Positions 1-9,460 of a DNA stretch of 16,515 nt are shown here, one piece after another. The position numbers and the translations under genes were made by a program. The DNA is from Ophiosphaerella korrae (taxonomy: Eukaryota > Ascomycota > Dothideomycetes > Pleosporales > Phaeosphaeriaceae): assembly GCA_028456385.1 (NCBI GenBank), contig JALNQF010000696.1:1-16515 (forward strand). The letters run 5' to 3'. The notes below the pieces were generated by a model. The model did no database searches. It was not told the DNA's origin and worked only from the letters and a program-made list of their open reading frames with translations. Within the stretch, counting starts at the first letter, position 1. Every line of letters begins with the position of its first letter.

Positions 1-935
1 AGATAGCTTTATCTACTATTTACTCTTTTTAGTTAATTATTAAAACTACCTTATTAAGTTATCTTGCGTAAAGTCTACCTTATACCTATATTATAGTTTT
101 AGGTTTATCTTCTATATTTGTTCTTCTTCTATTCTTAAAAGTTATATTTAATTTATATTACCTATTATTTTAGATCTTCTAGTATTCTTTAATTCTCTAT
201 ATAAATTATTTTTAATTAGATTCTTAAATTTAATCTTTATTTAAATCGTAATATTAAGGATAGCTTTTTCTATTGTATATTTTATAATAGTTATTTAAAC
301 TATAATATATATTTTAGAATACTTTTATATTATATAAGCTTCTTAAGGTTTTCTTTAGCTTATTAGGTAATATCTTTATCTCTAAACGCTACTCTTATTT
401 ATTTTATAAAGTATTTATAACTTCTAAAGATAGCTTTTATTTTATCTTTCTATATTCCTAGGGCGTGTATTATATAGTCTATCTAATAAGGTTTAAACTA
501 TCTTATTATATCTTCTTTAAGGTGTATTCTAATATATATTACCTTTTTCTCTTTAGCGTTAAAATATAGTACTTGTACGTTAATTTAAAGTTATACTAAT
601 ACTATAAAGGGTCTTTATTTTTCTTGTATTCTATTAAATTTTTTAAGTATAGGTATCTTTAGTAGCTTTTTTATTGCACTTATCTCTAGTCTCTAAGTAA
701 TTTATTCTATTATATTTTGTCCTTTTATAATAGCTTTAATCTATACTTTATTCTAGTTAACGTAATCTTGTAGTTCCTTATTCTATATTTCTAGGGTATT
801 AATTTTTAGTTGTATATCTTCTTTCTTAGTAATTAGGTTGTTTAAGTATATCTTAACTACTACCTAGTTAGTTCTATCTAACTTATAACTACTTAGAGGT
901 GCTTTACTTCTTTTTTTAGTTAAACTTTCTACTAT
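1..935 (-). pseudogene. Ty3/gypsy gag relic, partial (element 1)
   Basis: This is the decayed Gag (capsid) gene of an LTR retrotransposon, read on the minus strand and cut by the left window edge. One frame can be followed without an indel from a probable start at 933-935 (ATA, taken as a mutated ATG). It opens with a basic segment, then a Lys/Glu/Leu-rich stretch at about 770-860 that looks like a coiled coil. Next comes a retrotransposon Gag core: around 483-500 the reading is I-R-stop-F-K-P-Y-stop, where the stops fit Trp, matching the conserved W-F-x-P-x box of fungal gypsy Gag. A Gln/Lys-rich 'ENLKKL-stop-YKS' segment follows, as in the second half of Retrotrans_gag domains. In-frame stops are all TAA or TAG. 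No zinc knuckle is reached, so that part and pol should lie left of position 1. Family assignment rests on these motifs by eye; the minus orientation is well supported. Confidence 0.72.
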
Positions 936-1440
936 TGTGTTAGCTTAGACTATACGCTACTTACGCTTTACTTCTCTTAATAACTAAATTAGTAAGGTAT
1001 AATAGGTCTACTTATTATCGACTATAAGTAACTACTTAGGTAGGGGTATTAGTAGATTTAGAGGTAATAACAAAAGTCTATATTTTAATTAAGTAATAGG
1101 CTATAAAAAATAGAAGATTCTTGTAATATTAAGAATTGTCGCTCTTAGTTAAAGATTAGATTATTAATACTATCCTAATAATACGTATCCTTATTAACTA
1201 TACACTTCTATTAATGTATTTGCACTACCTTATAGATTACTCTAATCTATTATACGTATTTATAGATTACTCTAACGTTACGTGTTTAGGTTATAGGTTA
1301 TTTCTTAATCTAGGTTATTACTTTACTTATCTTATGCTTTATTAGTACCCGAGTTAGGACTAATTAGTTCTATTTTAATTTATCTTATTATACCTATAAT
1401 ATATATACCTTCTTTAAAGAGGTAAAATAGCCTATATTAA
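936..1440. other. Upstream region of gypsy element 1, LTR not resolved
   Basis: This stretch lies just upstream of the minus-strand gag and should hold its leader, primer-binding site and 5' LTR. RIP has removed the TG/CA ends and I could not fix LTR borders or a primer-binding site. It holds a short direct repeat (1231-1275) and scattered CG-containing words, but no convincing reading frame. Position 1440 is only the point where the next plus-strand frame becomes readable. Confidence 0.35.
1231..1275. repeat. 15-bp direct repeat spaced 30 bp apart
   Basis: The word TATAGATTACTCTAA occurs at 1231-1245 and again at 1261-1275, identical and exactly 30 bp apart. It lies in the presumed LTR/leader of gypsy element 1, where short repeated motifs often sit in the promoter. 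No function can be shown. Confidence 0.6.
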
Positions 1441-1441
1441 G

Positions 1442-3730
1442 TAGCTATAAGAGGTGTAATATATACGTAAGTATATAAAGAGTAATAATCTTATTATCTT
1501 TATAGTAGTTTTTAAATTTAAGTAAGTTAGAGCTCTTATAGATATTAATAATAAGTAAACGTATTATCCTAATAGTACGCGTCTTTATATACGTATTAAA
1601 GTACTTTAACTACGTAAGACTAAGCGTATTAGTTATCTAGCTATTTTTAGAGACTCTAATAACCTAGTCTTAGGGTATTTTGCTATCCTTGTACTAGTTT
1701 AATAGGTAGTAGTACGCTTTAAGGATAATAAAGAGTAGAATAGCCTACCTAGTTATATTAATACCTATAATAGCTATTACCTACTCTCTATTACTTAGCT
1801 AGATTACTTTTAGCTATAAACGTCTCTCTAAGGCTATAATAACTATATTTACTATAATCTAGCCTATTATAAAGCTTATCTTGTTAAAGTTATATAAGTT
1901 ATTATCTAAGATACTATTCTTAGCTTTAGTATTAGCGACTAGCTTAAACTACTTTTATATAAAGTTAAGATCTTTATAGAGAGCTCTCTTATAGTTATAC
2001 TTGTAATTAAACTTTATTTAAGCTTAGTTAGATTACTTAAGTTAGGTATAGTATTTACGCGTAAACGTTATCTAGTACGTTAATTACTTAGCGTCTTATA
2101 AATAATATTATAAATAGATATAGCGCGTTATAGTAAAAGATTTATATCTTATTTAATAGCTTAAAGGGTAAGCTATACTTAACGTTTATTTAAAGGTTCT
2201 ATATATTATTATTATTATAATATTAGAGGGTAGTAGGTGTTTTAGTAAGGGCTTAGTAAAAGTAAGTAACTTAACTATATAAGTAACTCGCCCGTAGAGT
2301 ATATTATATTCTTATTAGCTTATTAGTGTAATATCTATCTTAGGTAGTGTATACTTAGACTTCTACCCCTTTAGGCGTAGAACTCTAATAAGTCTTAAGT
2401 ACTAAATCCTATAAATACTCTAACTTCTACGTCTAGTTTCTAATTAAATATATTCTTGTTACTAGTAAAAATAGTAAGCCTAGCCTATAACCTAAAAGAA
2501 GTAGCGTAAAGCGTTAGTAATTTAAACCTCTACTAATATATATATACTTTACTAAACAAAGTATATAAAAAACTATTTTAGTAAGTATTAAAGCTACTCT
2601 AAACCTACAATACTTAACTTAAGAGCTATAATACTAAGTAGCTAATACCTAATAATCTAACTACGTAAAACCTAGTCTTTATTATATACTCGCCTAAATT
2701 AGCTATTAAGCTACTACGTAAGCTACTATCCTACGTACTCTCTAACGTATACTAAGATAATCTAGAGCTTATAGTATATTAACTTACCTAAAGCTCTTAG
2801 TAAAATAGTATACTACTATCTACGTAGCTACTATAAAGCTCTTTCCTCTCTTCTATAAAGTGTACTACTACTAGTACTTCTACTTAGGTATCTAAATAAA
2901 CTAAGATAAATAAGTAAAGATAGCTAGAATTATCTACTCTCTTAAATCTAGAACCTAGCCTATCTAATAAGAGAGATAAAGAAGTTAAAGAAGTTAAGGA
3001 AGTTAAGCCCTAGCTTATTAGAATAGTTACTAATAATAATTAATATACTAAGAAATAGTACTAAGTGTAGAAAAGATTACGTATAGATAAAGAGAAGTAC
3101 TCTCTTAGTTTAATAAAGCCTACTAATAATACCTATATAGAATAGATAGTATATAACTTAATTTTACGCAAAGATAAAGCTTATATTAGATAGTTATTTA
3201 AGTAGCTAATAGATAGTAATACTTTCTATAAAGCTACTAAATCTTTATATATAACTACTACAACTATACTCTAGTATACTTCTTTTATAAGTAGCTCTAT
3301 TACTAACTATAATACTACCTCCTTTTTAAAAAGCTAGTAGTTATCTAGTACCTCTTTATCTACGTATATCTTTTTTACTAGTCTTCTACTAAGAACTATA
3401 GACTCTTTAGTATAACTATAGAGTAGTAGTTTATCTTAACGTAGCTCTATTAATACTCTCTTTTCCTAGGCTTAGAATATAGCCTACTTCTATAAAGATT
3501 AGATTAATATATCTTATATTTAGTACTACTAGGCTATAGCCTTCTTAGCTTATATATATACTAAGAAGATTTTATATTATAAGAAGAGGATAAAACGTAG
3601 AATAGAAGCTAAACCTATAGTTTTATAAAGTAAAGCTACTTATAAATAAAAGCTAAAAATATACTACTTTTTCTTATCTTTTTTAAAGCTACTAAAAAGG
3701 ATTATACTACTTTTAATAGGTGTTTAGAGC
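1442..3730 (+). pseudogene. Long unidentified RIP-degraded reading frame
   Basis: A single plus-strand frame (phase of base 1442) can be read for roughly 760 codons with many TAA/TAG stops but no need for a frameshift. The first third (about 1460-2150) is hydrophobic/basic, with segments such as VRALIDINNK and TRLYIRIKVLRLRKTKRIS followed by FRDSNNLVLGYFAILVL. The middle (about 2380-2960) is rich in Ser, Thr, Asn and Gln-derived stops, like a linker. A lysine/valine-rich repeat KEVKEVKEVK lies at 2978-3007, followed by a charged region to about 3250, a Ser/Thr-rich stretch and a basic end near 3600. I do not recognise the family. The part before 1700 is loosely reminiscent of DUF3435-type fungal recombinases (hydrophobic NP-x-L...LALA-like segment), but the C-terminal R...GH signature of such proteins was not found. 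The 5' and 3' limits are approximate. It could be a transposon protein or a decayed duplicated host gene. Confidence 0.4.
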
Positions 3731-3734
3731 AAGC

Positions 3735-3781
3735 CTAATACTAGTTTAACTTAGCTAATACTAGTTTAATTTAGCTAATAC
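3735..3781. repeat. 20-bp tandem repeat, about 2.4 copies
   Basis: The unit CTAATACTAGTTTAACTTAG is present at 3735-3754, repeated at 3755-3774 with one C-to-T difference, and begins again at 3775. It lies between the end of the long plus-strand relic frame and the first 447-bp element. Its origin is unknown. Confidence 0.7.
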
Positions 3782-3821
3782 TTTAAGTTAAGGTAGCCTA
3801 TACCTAATACTATATAGCTAG

Positions 3822-4268
3822 GTTAGTAACTTATAAGTAGAAAAGATATTTTATATTAGAGAGTAGTAGCTTTAGTTCTAGCTTGTTTAGAGAGTAAATC
3901 TAGATACCTATAATACTAGTAAGGCTTTTAACGTATAGCTAGGTTTAGAACGTATAGCTAGCTTAATTAAAGGTAAGTAGCCTCTATATTTTAAAGCTTA
4001 GTCTTTTAATACTATTAATAAAGTAGAAAAAGTCTTTAATAGTAAAGAGGATAAAAATAATATATCTACTTAGTTTTTAGTAGTAAAATTAAGTATTTAA
4101 CTTACTTAAGTATTATAGTAACTTACTTTACCTAAGCTCTTTAAACCTAGTAATTACTTACTTTATAATACTTAGCTAGGTTTATTTAAGTAGATACTAA
4201 GAGTAGGATAGAGAATATCTTATAGTATACTAGGAAAGATACTAGTTTTATAAGTAATTAGACTTTAT
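3822..4268. mobile_element. 447-bp inverted-repeat element, copy A
   Basis: This block matches 6266-7053 almost base for base once an insertion in the other copy is removed (447 versus 448 bp), and similarity stops sharply at both ends. The two ends form an imperfect inverted repeat: the start GTTAGTAACTTATA and the reverse complement of the end, TCTAATTACTTATA, agree at 10 of 14 positions. Two of the four mismatches are G/A or C/T, as RIP would produce. Inside is a 19-bp direct duplication at 3931-3963 (unit ACGTATAGCTAGGTTTAGA, second copy partial) shared by both copies. No frame is evident, so it resembles a non-autonomous DNA transposon (MITE-like). No clear target duplication flanks it, so an LTR-like repeat or another short repeat remains possible. 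Confidence 0.6.
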
Positions 4269-6265
4269 TAAAGTAGTAGCTTATATTTATAGTACTATAT
4301 TACGCTAGCTAGTTATACTATAACTTTTAGTACGTATAATAAGAGAGAATGTATTTATTACTAGATTAAATATCCTTAGACTATAGGAATAAGTACTTTT
4401 TCTCTCTATCTAGAACTAAATCTATAAAAACTTTATAGTACTTTTTAAATCCTAGCTAGATCTATAAAATAGCTTTTCTATACTATATTAGATTATAAAT
4501 TAGAGTTAAAAGGCTCTAGTAATATATATTATAGGTCTATACCTAACACTATATATTAATCTAAAACTTATATTCTTAGTATACTAAGAATACGTCTTAG
4601 AATTTATCTACTATTCTCTATATATATACGCTCTATATAAAGAATACTAGCTTCTATACTACTAAAAATACTTATAGTCTATAACTATATATACTTCTTC
4701 TATATACTTAATTATTTTCTTTTAAGACACCTTACACCTTTTATAGAGTAGATATAGAATCTCTAATATAAAAGTATTATACTTAGCTTAGTATATAACC
4801 TCTTCTTTTTAATACTATATCTTTAAACTATATTATAAAAGGTAATTTATAAGTCCTAGAGAATTAAGTAAAATAGCTTAGTACTACTATAATAGATAGC
4901 TTCTATAATAATAGTCTTACCTTTTAAAGTTCTTAATCTTATAGAGCTATAAGAGTATAGATAGACTAGCCTTAGAAATATAGTAACTTAGCTTAGTATA
5001 CTTTAATAGATATAACTCTAAAAGGTCTTAAGAGAGTTAAGCTAAATATTCTTTTACTAAGTATATAAAATAGTAATTAACTATTTTACTAAAATAGGTT
5101 AAGTTAATATAATCTTTAAGCTTATTAGTGTAATAGAATAGCTAAGAGGTCTAGTAACTATAGCCTAAAACTAGATAAAAGTAAGTATAGTTTCTTTTAT
5201 ACTTTATTTACTTATATTACTAGAGCTTATAGAAACCTTTAAATATAGATTTATAGTAACTACTAAGCTAATTATAAGATAGCTAAAAGAAGTAAGGTAC
5301 TCCTTTACTATAAAATATTAATACTTAAGCTTTTTTAAGAGTTTAGATCTACTTAATATACTTTCTTTTAGTAATAGTATTATAGTATTTATGTAAATTA
5401 GCTTATACTTTCTTCTAAATTGTATTTAGCTAAGTCTACCTAGAGGTAAATATAGGCCTAAGTATAGCCTATAGTAATTCTAAACTAAACTAGTTAGAAT
5501 ACTAATAGGTAGTATTATAGAATATAGTCTTAATACTTTTTAGCTACTTACTAGGCCCCTATAAGAAAGAAGGCTTAATTATTAACTTACGTAAAGAAGA
5601 ACTTAGAGTAAGTATAGCTATAGTCTTATTAAAAAAACTACGTAAGATTATCTATAGTTATAGAGGCTAGAGTGTTTAAGCTATCTAATATACTAATTTA
5701 GTTATCTACTAATAATATAGCCTTATTAGTATCCTAGTTATAGGAACTATAAAAGAGTAGTCTACTACTCTCTTATTAGCTAAAACTTTTTTTTTTTTAC
5801 TTATATAGTTAAATCTCTAGAAGTAATTTTATATATAGTATAAATAGCTATAAAAGCTTTTTAAGAGCTATCTACTATTAGTAAAAAGTTAGAGTAAGCT
5901 ATAGAGGATATATTATCTATATAGGGTAACTAATAATAGTTATAAGATATCTTCTAAGTAAAGTATATAAATAATAGTGTAAGGTTAGAGTAATACGTTT
6001 ATAGAAGGGTAGCCTAAAGAAAAGATAATTAAGTACTAGAAAATAAAGTTAAGGTATCTAGGCCTTTTTATAATTTTCTTAAGCAAGGCTAACTAAAGAT
6101 AATTTCTCTTTTCTTATATAAGTAAAGGGTGCTACCTTATATACTATATACGTTAGCGTAATAAGCCTTATAGTATACTAAGCTACTTAATATTATTTAC
6201 TTAACTTTAAAAATAAGGTTATTAAGCTATATATAATAGTTATTATTATAACTTTTATTAGTAGA
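4269..6265. other. 2 kb of RIP-degraded DNA without a recognisable gene
   Basis: The stretch between the two 447-bp copies is extremely TA-rich with stops in all frames. The best short coding-like piece is plus-strand 5550-5658, reading PYKKEGLIINLRKEELRV and then a basic, leucine-rich run without a stop. It could be a remnant of a transposase or polyprotein but cannot be assigned. A run of twelve T lies near 5787-5799. If the two 447-bp repeats were LTRs of one element, this would be its internal region, but no primer site, gag or pol is seen, so I do not favour that. Confidence 0.4.
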
Positions 6266-7053
6266 GTTAGTAACTTATAGGTAGAAAAGATACTTTATAT
6301 TAAAGAGTAGTAACTTTAATTCTAGCTTGTTTATTATAAATATAATAAGAGAAAACTAGATAAAACTAATTAGCTCTATAATAGAAGATAATAATATATA
6401 TAACTTATAAGATAATAAGCTTAATTAGGAAGTTAATTATAACTAAGATATTACTAGGTATATAGTTACTAAAGATATACATTATTAGGATAGTATTAGT
6501 AATTTAATTATTAACTATAAGTAATAATATATTAATATTATAAGAATTATTCTATTATTTATAGCCTATTACTTAATTACTATATAACCTTTAGTTATTA
6601 ACTTGTAATCTACTATAACCCCTCTAAAGATGTTACTTGTAGTTAATATCAGGTAACCCTATTATATTATTTAGAGGGTTAATCTAGATTCCTATAGTAC
6701 TAGTAGGGCCTTTAACGTATAGCTAGGTTTAGAACGTATAGCTAGCTTAATTAAGGGTAAATAGCTTCTATATATTAAGGCTTAGTCTTTTAATACCCTA
6801 GATAAAGTAGAAGAAGTCTATAATAGTAAAGATAAAGAAAATAATATATCTACTTAGTCTTTAGTAGTAGAACTAAGTATTTAATAGGCTTAAGTATTAT
6901 AGTAACTTACTTTACCTAAGCTCTTTAAACCTAGTAGTTACTTACCTATTCTAATATATAGCTAAGTTTATTAAAGTAGATACTAAGAGTAGTAGAAAGA
7001 ATATCTTATAGTACGCTAAGAGAGAAGCTAGTTTTATAAGTAATTAGACCTTA
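6266..7053. mobile_element. 447-bp inverted-repeat element, copy B, split by an insertion
   Basis: This is the second copy of the element at 3822-4268, in the same orientation. Homology starts at GTTAGTAACTTATA (6266) and ends just after TATAAGTAATTAGAC near 7050, the same two inverted ends as copy A. It carries the 19-bp internal duplication at 6715-6747. Differences from copy A are mostly C/T and G/A transitions, with a few short indels. Positions 6334-6673 are absent from copy A and are a later insertion; without it the copy is 448 bp. Confidence 0.6.
6334..6669. mobile_element. Small insertion (about 336 bp) nested in copy B
   Basis: Alignment to copy A shows an uninterrupted site (GCTTGTTTAGAG) where this copy reads GCTTGTTTA, then the insert, then TTTAGAG. 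The insert is therefore flanked by a TTTA duplication. The duplication could be longer, TTGTTTA versus TTATTTA, if one TG became TA by RIP, or just TA. The ends look inverted: AAATATAATAAGAG near the start against AATAATATAATAGGG as the reverse complement of the end. No coding frame is visible, so a MITE is the likeliest class. It keeps several TG and CA dinucleotides (for example around 6628-6652), so it is less mutated than its host element, as expected for a younger or short insertion. Confidence 0.6.
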
Positions 7054-7057
7054 TATA

Positions 7058-7815
7058 TAGTATATAAAGGATATTATCTTAGGCTAAGAATTTATTATAA
7101 TAAACTATAATCTTTAGCGCGTATAAAGAAGCTACTTAGTCTATACTAATACTATAATCTCTTATATATATAACGTAATAGCCTCTTTATTACTACTTAT
7201 ACCTTACTATAACTTAAAAGTATAATAGTACTAGGTATACTAAGGTAGTAACCTAGATTTAGAGTAATTCTAAAGACTTTCTCTTAATCTAATATACTTA
7301 AATCTAACGTACCTATATACTAGAATATACGCCGTAATATATATTTCTTGTTACTAATATCTTAATCTAACCTACGTATATTAGATTTACTACCCTAAGA
7401 TAGGCTAATATACTATTTACTATATCTTACTTACTTAAACTCTATAGCTCTTTAAATATACCCTACTTATATTATCTTTACTTACTTTATCTTTACTACT
7501 TTTATCTTTACTACTTTTATCTTTACTATCTTTACTTTTACTATCTTTACTACTATTTATCTCTAACTTAAAAGAGCTAGTCTCTAAAGGGCTAGTCTCT
7601 AGAATCTTAATTAGCTTACTATATCTATATTATAGTAGTATACTAAAAGTATTCTTATTATAACTATTATTACTAACTAACTTATCTTTCTATACCTACG
7701 CTGATATTACCTTCTTAGCTTTAATACTAAGTAGTACTTAGTCCTTTTTATACCTTACTAAAGTAATTACTATCTACTTTACTAATAGTAATTATACAAA
7801 CTTAGTATTAAAAAA
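7058..7815 (-). pseudogene. Weak unidentified relic frame with pentapeptide repeats
   Basis: A minus-strand frame can be followed from about 7815 to 7058 (roughly 250 codons) with many TAA/TAG stops and no obvious indel. It begins with a basic segment (RYKKD-stop-VLLSIKAKK), has an acidic/Ser-rich middle, then a repeat of about five SSKDK-like pentapeptides at 7560-7486, and ends in an Arg/Tyr/Gln-derived tail. A solo LTR begins 13 bp beyond its upstream end at 7828, so the insertion may have cut the gene's 5' part. I do not recognise the protein. Composition and the in-phase repeat favour former coding, but stop density is close to background and a non-coding origin cannot be excluded. Confidence 0.28.
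7486..7560. repeat. 15-bp tandem repeat, about 5 units
   Basis: The unit TTTATCTTTACTACT is perfect at 7486-7500 and 7501-7515, with variants at 7516-7530, 7531-7545 and a degenerate fifth at 7546-7560. The period is a multiple of three and on the minus strand each unit reads S-S-K-D-K-like, so it may be a protein repeat or simply a pyrimidine-rich minisatellite. Confidence 0.8.
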
Positions 7816-7827
7816 ATACTCTCTATT

Positions 7828-7992
7828 TATTATATAGTAGCTTTACTCTACTATACTAAATAAAACTAAAAAGGTAACTAAGTATTTAATAACGTTAAAT
7901 ATAGGAGTAGAATAGTATATATATTACCTAAGAGCCTTTACTCTTACTTGCGCTTAGCGTAGCTATAGCCTACTATAGCCTATAGCGTAATA
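7828..7992. mobile_element. Solo LTR, left copy, with CTATT target duplication
   Basis: This 165-bp unit is repeated at 12131-12293. It starts TATTATA and ends CGTAATA; the other copy starts TATTATG. Undoing RIP-type changes (TG and CA to TA, CG to TG/TA) gives the normal LTR ends TG...CA within an inverted TGTTACG/CGTAACA. The pentamer CTATT occurs immediately before (7823-7827) and after (7993-7997), a 5-bp target-site duplication typical of LTR-retrotransposon integration. No internal region is attached, so it is a solo LTR left by LTR-LTR recombination. Compared with the right copy, this one carries T/A at nearly every transition difference, so it is the more heavily mutated. Orientation is not fixed because the ends are symmetric. 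Confidence 0.8.
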
Positions 7993-8101
7993 CTATTATC
8001 TTCTTCTTTAGTATCTAAATTTATTATACTTTCTTTATTATCTTAATTACTTTATTAATTTTACTCTATAAAGCTAGCTAAGAATAAGTATAATAAGGGT
8101 T

Positions 8102-8366
8102 TGTTAAACACTTAAGACTCTTGTAAACTCTAGTACAAGATAGGGGTAGGGCTAATATACTAAAGATTATAACATTATATAGTTATAATCGAAAGTAGGG
8201 CTAGTACGCTATATAGGCGTATAAAAGGCTCGATACTTATAAAGAGAGAAAAGTAAGTATTATTCTCCCTTAGATACTAGTAGTACTATTAAATACTATC
8301 TATTATCCCTTTACTATCTCCTATAGCCTATAGTAAGTACTATTATCTTCTAGCTACCTCTTAATA
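8102..8366 (+). mobile_element. Probable 5' LTR of gypsy element 2
   Basis: The segment begins with an unmutated TGTTAA (8102-8107) and ends with TTAATA (8361-8366), which is TTAACA after reverting one CA-to-TA change, giving inverted TG...CA ends. It holds a clean TATA box, TATAAAAGG at 8220-8228, after a GC-richer stretch, and the plus-strand gag begins about 36 bp past its end. It keeps more CA/TG than its surroundings (for example AAACAC, CTTGTAAAC, GTACAAG). No second copy is in the window, so the borders rest on the inverted ends, promoter and position only. Confidence 0.5.
8220..8228 (+). promoter_or_regulatory. TATA box in LTR of gypsy element 2
   Basis: TATAAAAGG lies about 118 bp inside the proposed LTR and about 180 bp upstream of gag, a plausible U3 promoter element. 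It stands out because the flanks here (GGCG, GGCTCG) are GC-rich relative to the window. Confidence 0.5.
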
Positions 8367-8402
8367 TAATAATACTTCTTTACTAATAGTCTAGAGATAA
8401 TA

Positions 8403-9460
8403 ATAATACGATCCTTACAATAGGCTATAATAAGCGAAGAAAATACGTAGTTAATAGTTAAATAAGACCCTATATAGAGTATAAGTAGTGCGTAGCTAGG
8501 TTACGTACTAAGTACGCTAGTAATAATTAAAGAACGTATTTGCGAAGCAACTACTAGACGTAATAAATTAGCCTAACTACGTATACTCTACACCCTAAAA
8601 GACAAGATTATACGTCTAGAATAAGAGTAAACTACTCTTCGCGCTATAACCTCTAAGAACAACTCTAAGGTTACTATTATTACCTCTTAAAAGCGCGACG
8701 TAGACTCCCTAGTTAATAATACGCGCGTAAAGCGTACGCTTTACCCTAAAGAGCCTATAGTATATAAAGGTAAATCTCTAAATAAATACTAAGAGTACTA
8801 TTACTTATATAAAATAGTATTTTACTTTATACTCTAGGGCTTTAGAGTAGAAAAGGATAAAGTCCTTTAGGCTATATAATACCTTTAAGGGAGACCTACG
8901 TAAATAATAGTACACGTATATTAAGCGTAATCTAAACGTAGATAAACTTCTTACTTAGGAGTACTTTAAAAAGTACTTACTAAACCTACTCTCTAACCTT
9001 ATTAACTATAGCCTAGAGGTAGTAATAGCGTACACTATAGCTACTTAATATAAAGAATAAAGCGTAAGATCTTTTACTAGATATCTAGATATCTTTAAAG
9101 ACTAGCTTCCTTAGTATATAGAAGAATAAAGGATTTAGTACTTCTTTTTAAAACTACGGCCTAAACTATAAAAAGTAATTACTAACTATTATTAGGTCCT
9201 AGTAACAAGAGAGGACCTTATTACCTTAGGCTTAATACTTAAGCGCAACTTATACAACGTAATAAAATTACAAGAGCCTTATATAAATAGTATAAGTAAA
9301 GAAAACTTAAAAAAGGCCTAAATAAAAAGAGATACAAAAAACTCCTAAAATAAGTTAGTAGATAAGTCTACTATTAAATACTTTAAGTACTATAAAAAGA
9401 GATACTATACTAGTAAGTACTATAGTAGTAACTCTAACTATATTCTAGTCTATATAAACT
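8403..9460 (+). pseudogene. Ty3/gypsy gag relic with zinc knuckle (element 2)
   Basis: Decayed Gag gene. The frame opens near 8403 (ATA codons, probably former ATG) with a polar, Arg/Glu-rich N-terminus (about 8480-8740), then a capsid-like core reading VYKGKSLNKY... and YFKKYLLNLLSN (about 8760-9240) with stops where Trp or Gln are expected. A CCHC zinc knuckle lies at 9379-9420, read as Y-F-K-Y-Y-K-K-R-Y-Y-T-S-K-Y. Cysteines (TGY) have become TAC and the histidine (CAC) TAC, with the spacing C-x2-C-x4-H-x4-C intact. The frame shifts by one base at the G run 8889-8891, an indel that RIP does not make. The pol relic follows one frame back. Family assignment is firm from the knuckle plus the downstream protease; the exact start is uncertain. 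Confidence 0.75.

Noticed and set aside
1505..2150. Tyrosine recombinase (DUF3435/Starship captain-like) domain
   Set aside because: Only one short hydrophobic segment resembled the family; the catalytic R...GH...Y context was not found, so no gene name was given.
3822..7053. The 447-bp repeats as LTRs of a 3.2-kb retrotransposon
   Set aside because: No TG/CA-derived ends, no shared target duplication outside the pair, and no gag, pol or primer site in the 2 kb between. Inverted ends fit a DNA element better, though this is not excluded.
7993..8352. CTATTATCTTCT at 7993 and 8340 as repeated primer-binding sites after two related LTRs
   Set aside because: At 7993 the first five bases are the target duplication of the solo LTR, so the match is partly formed by the insertion and is probably chance in this low-complexity DNA.
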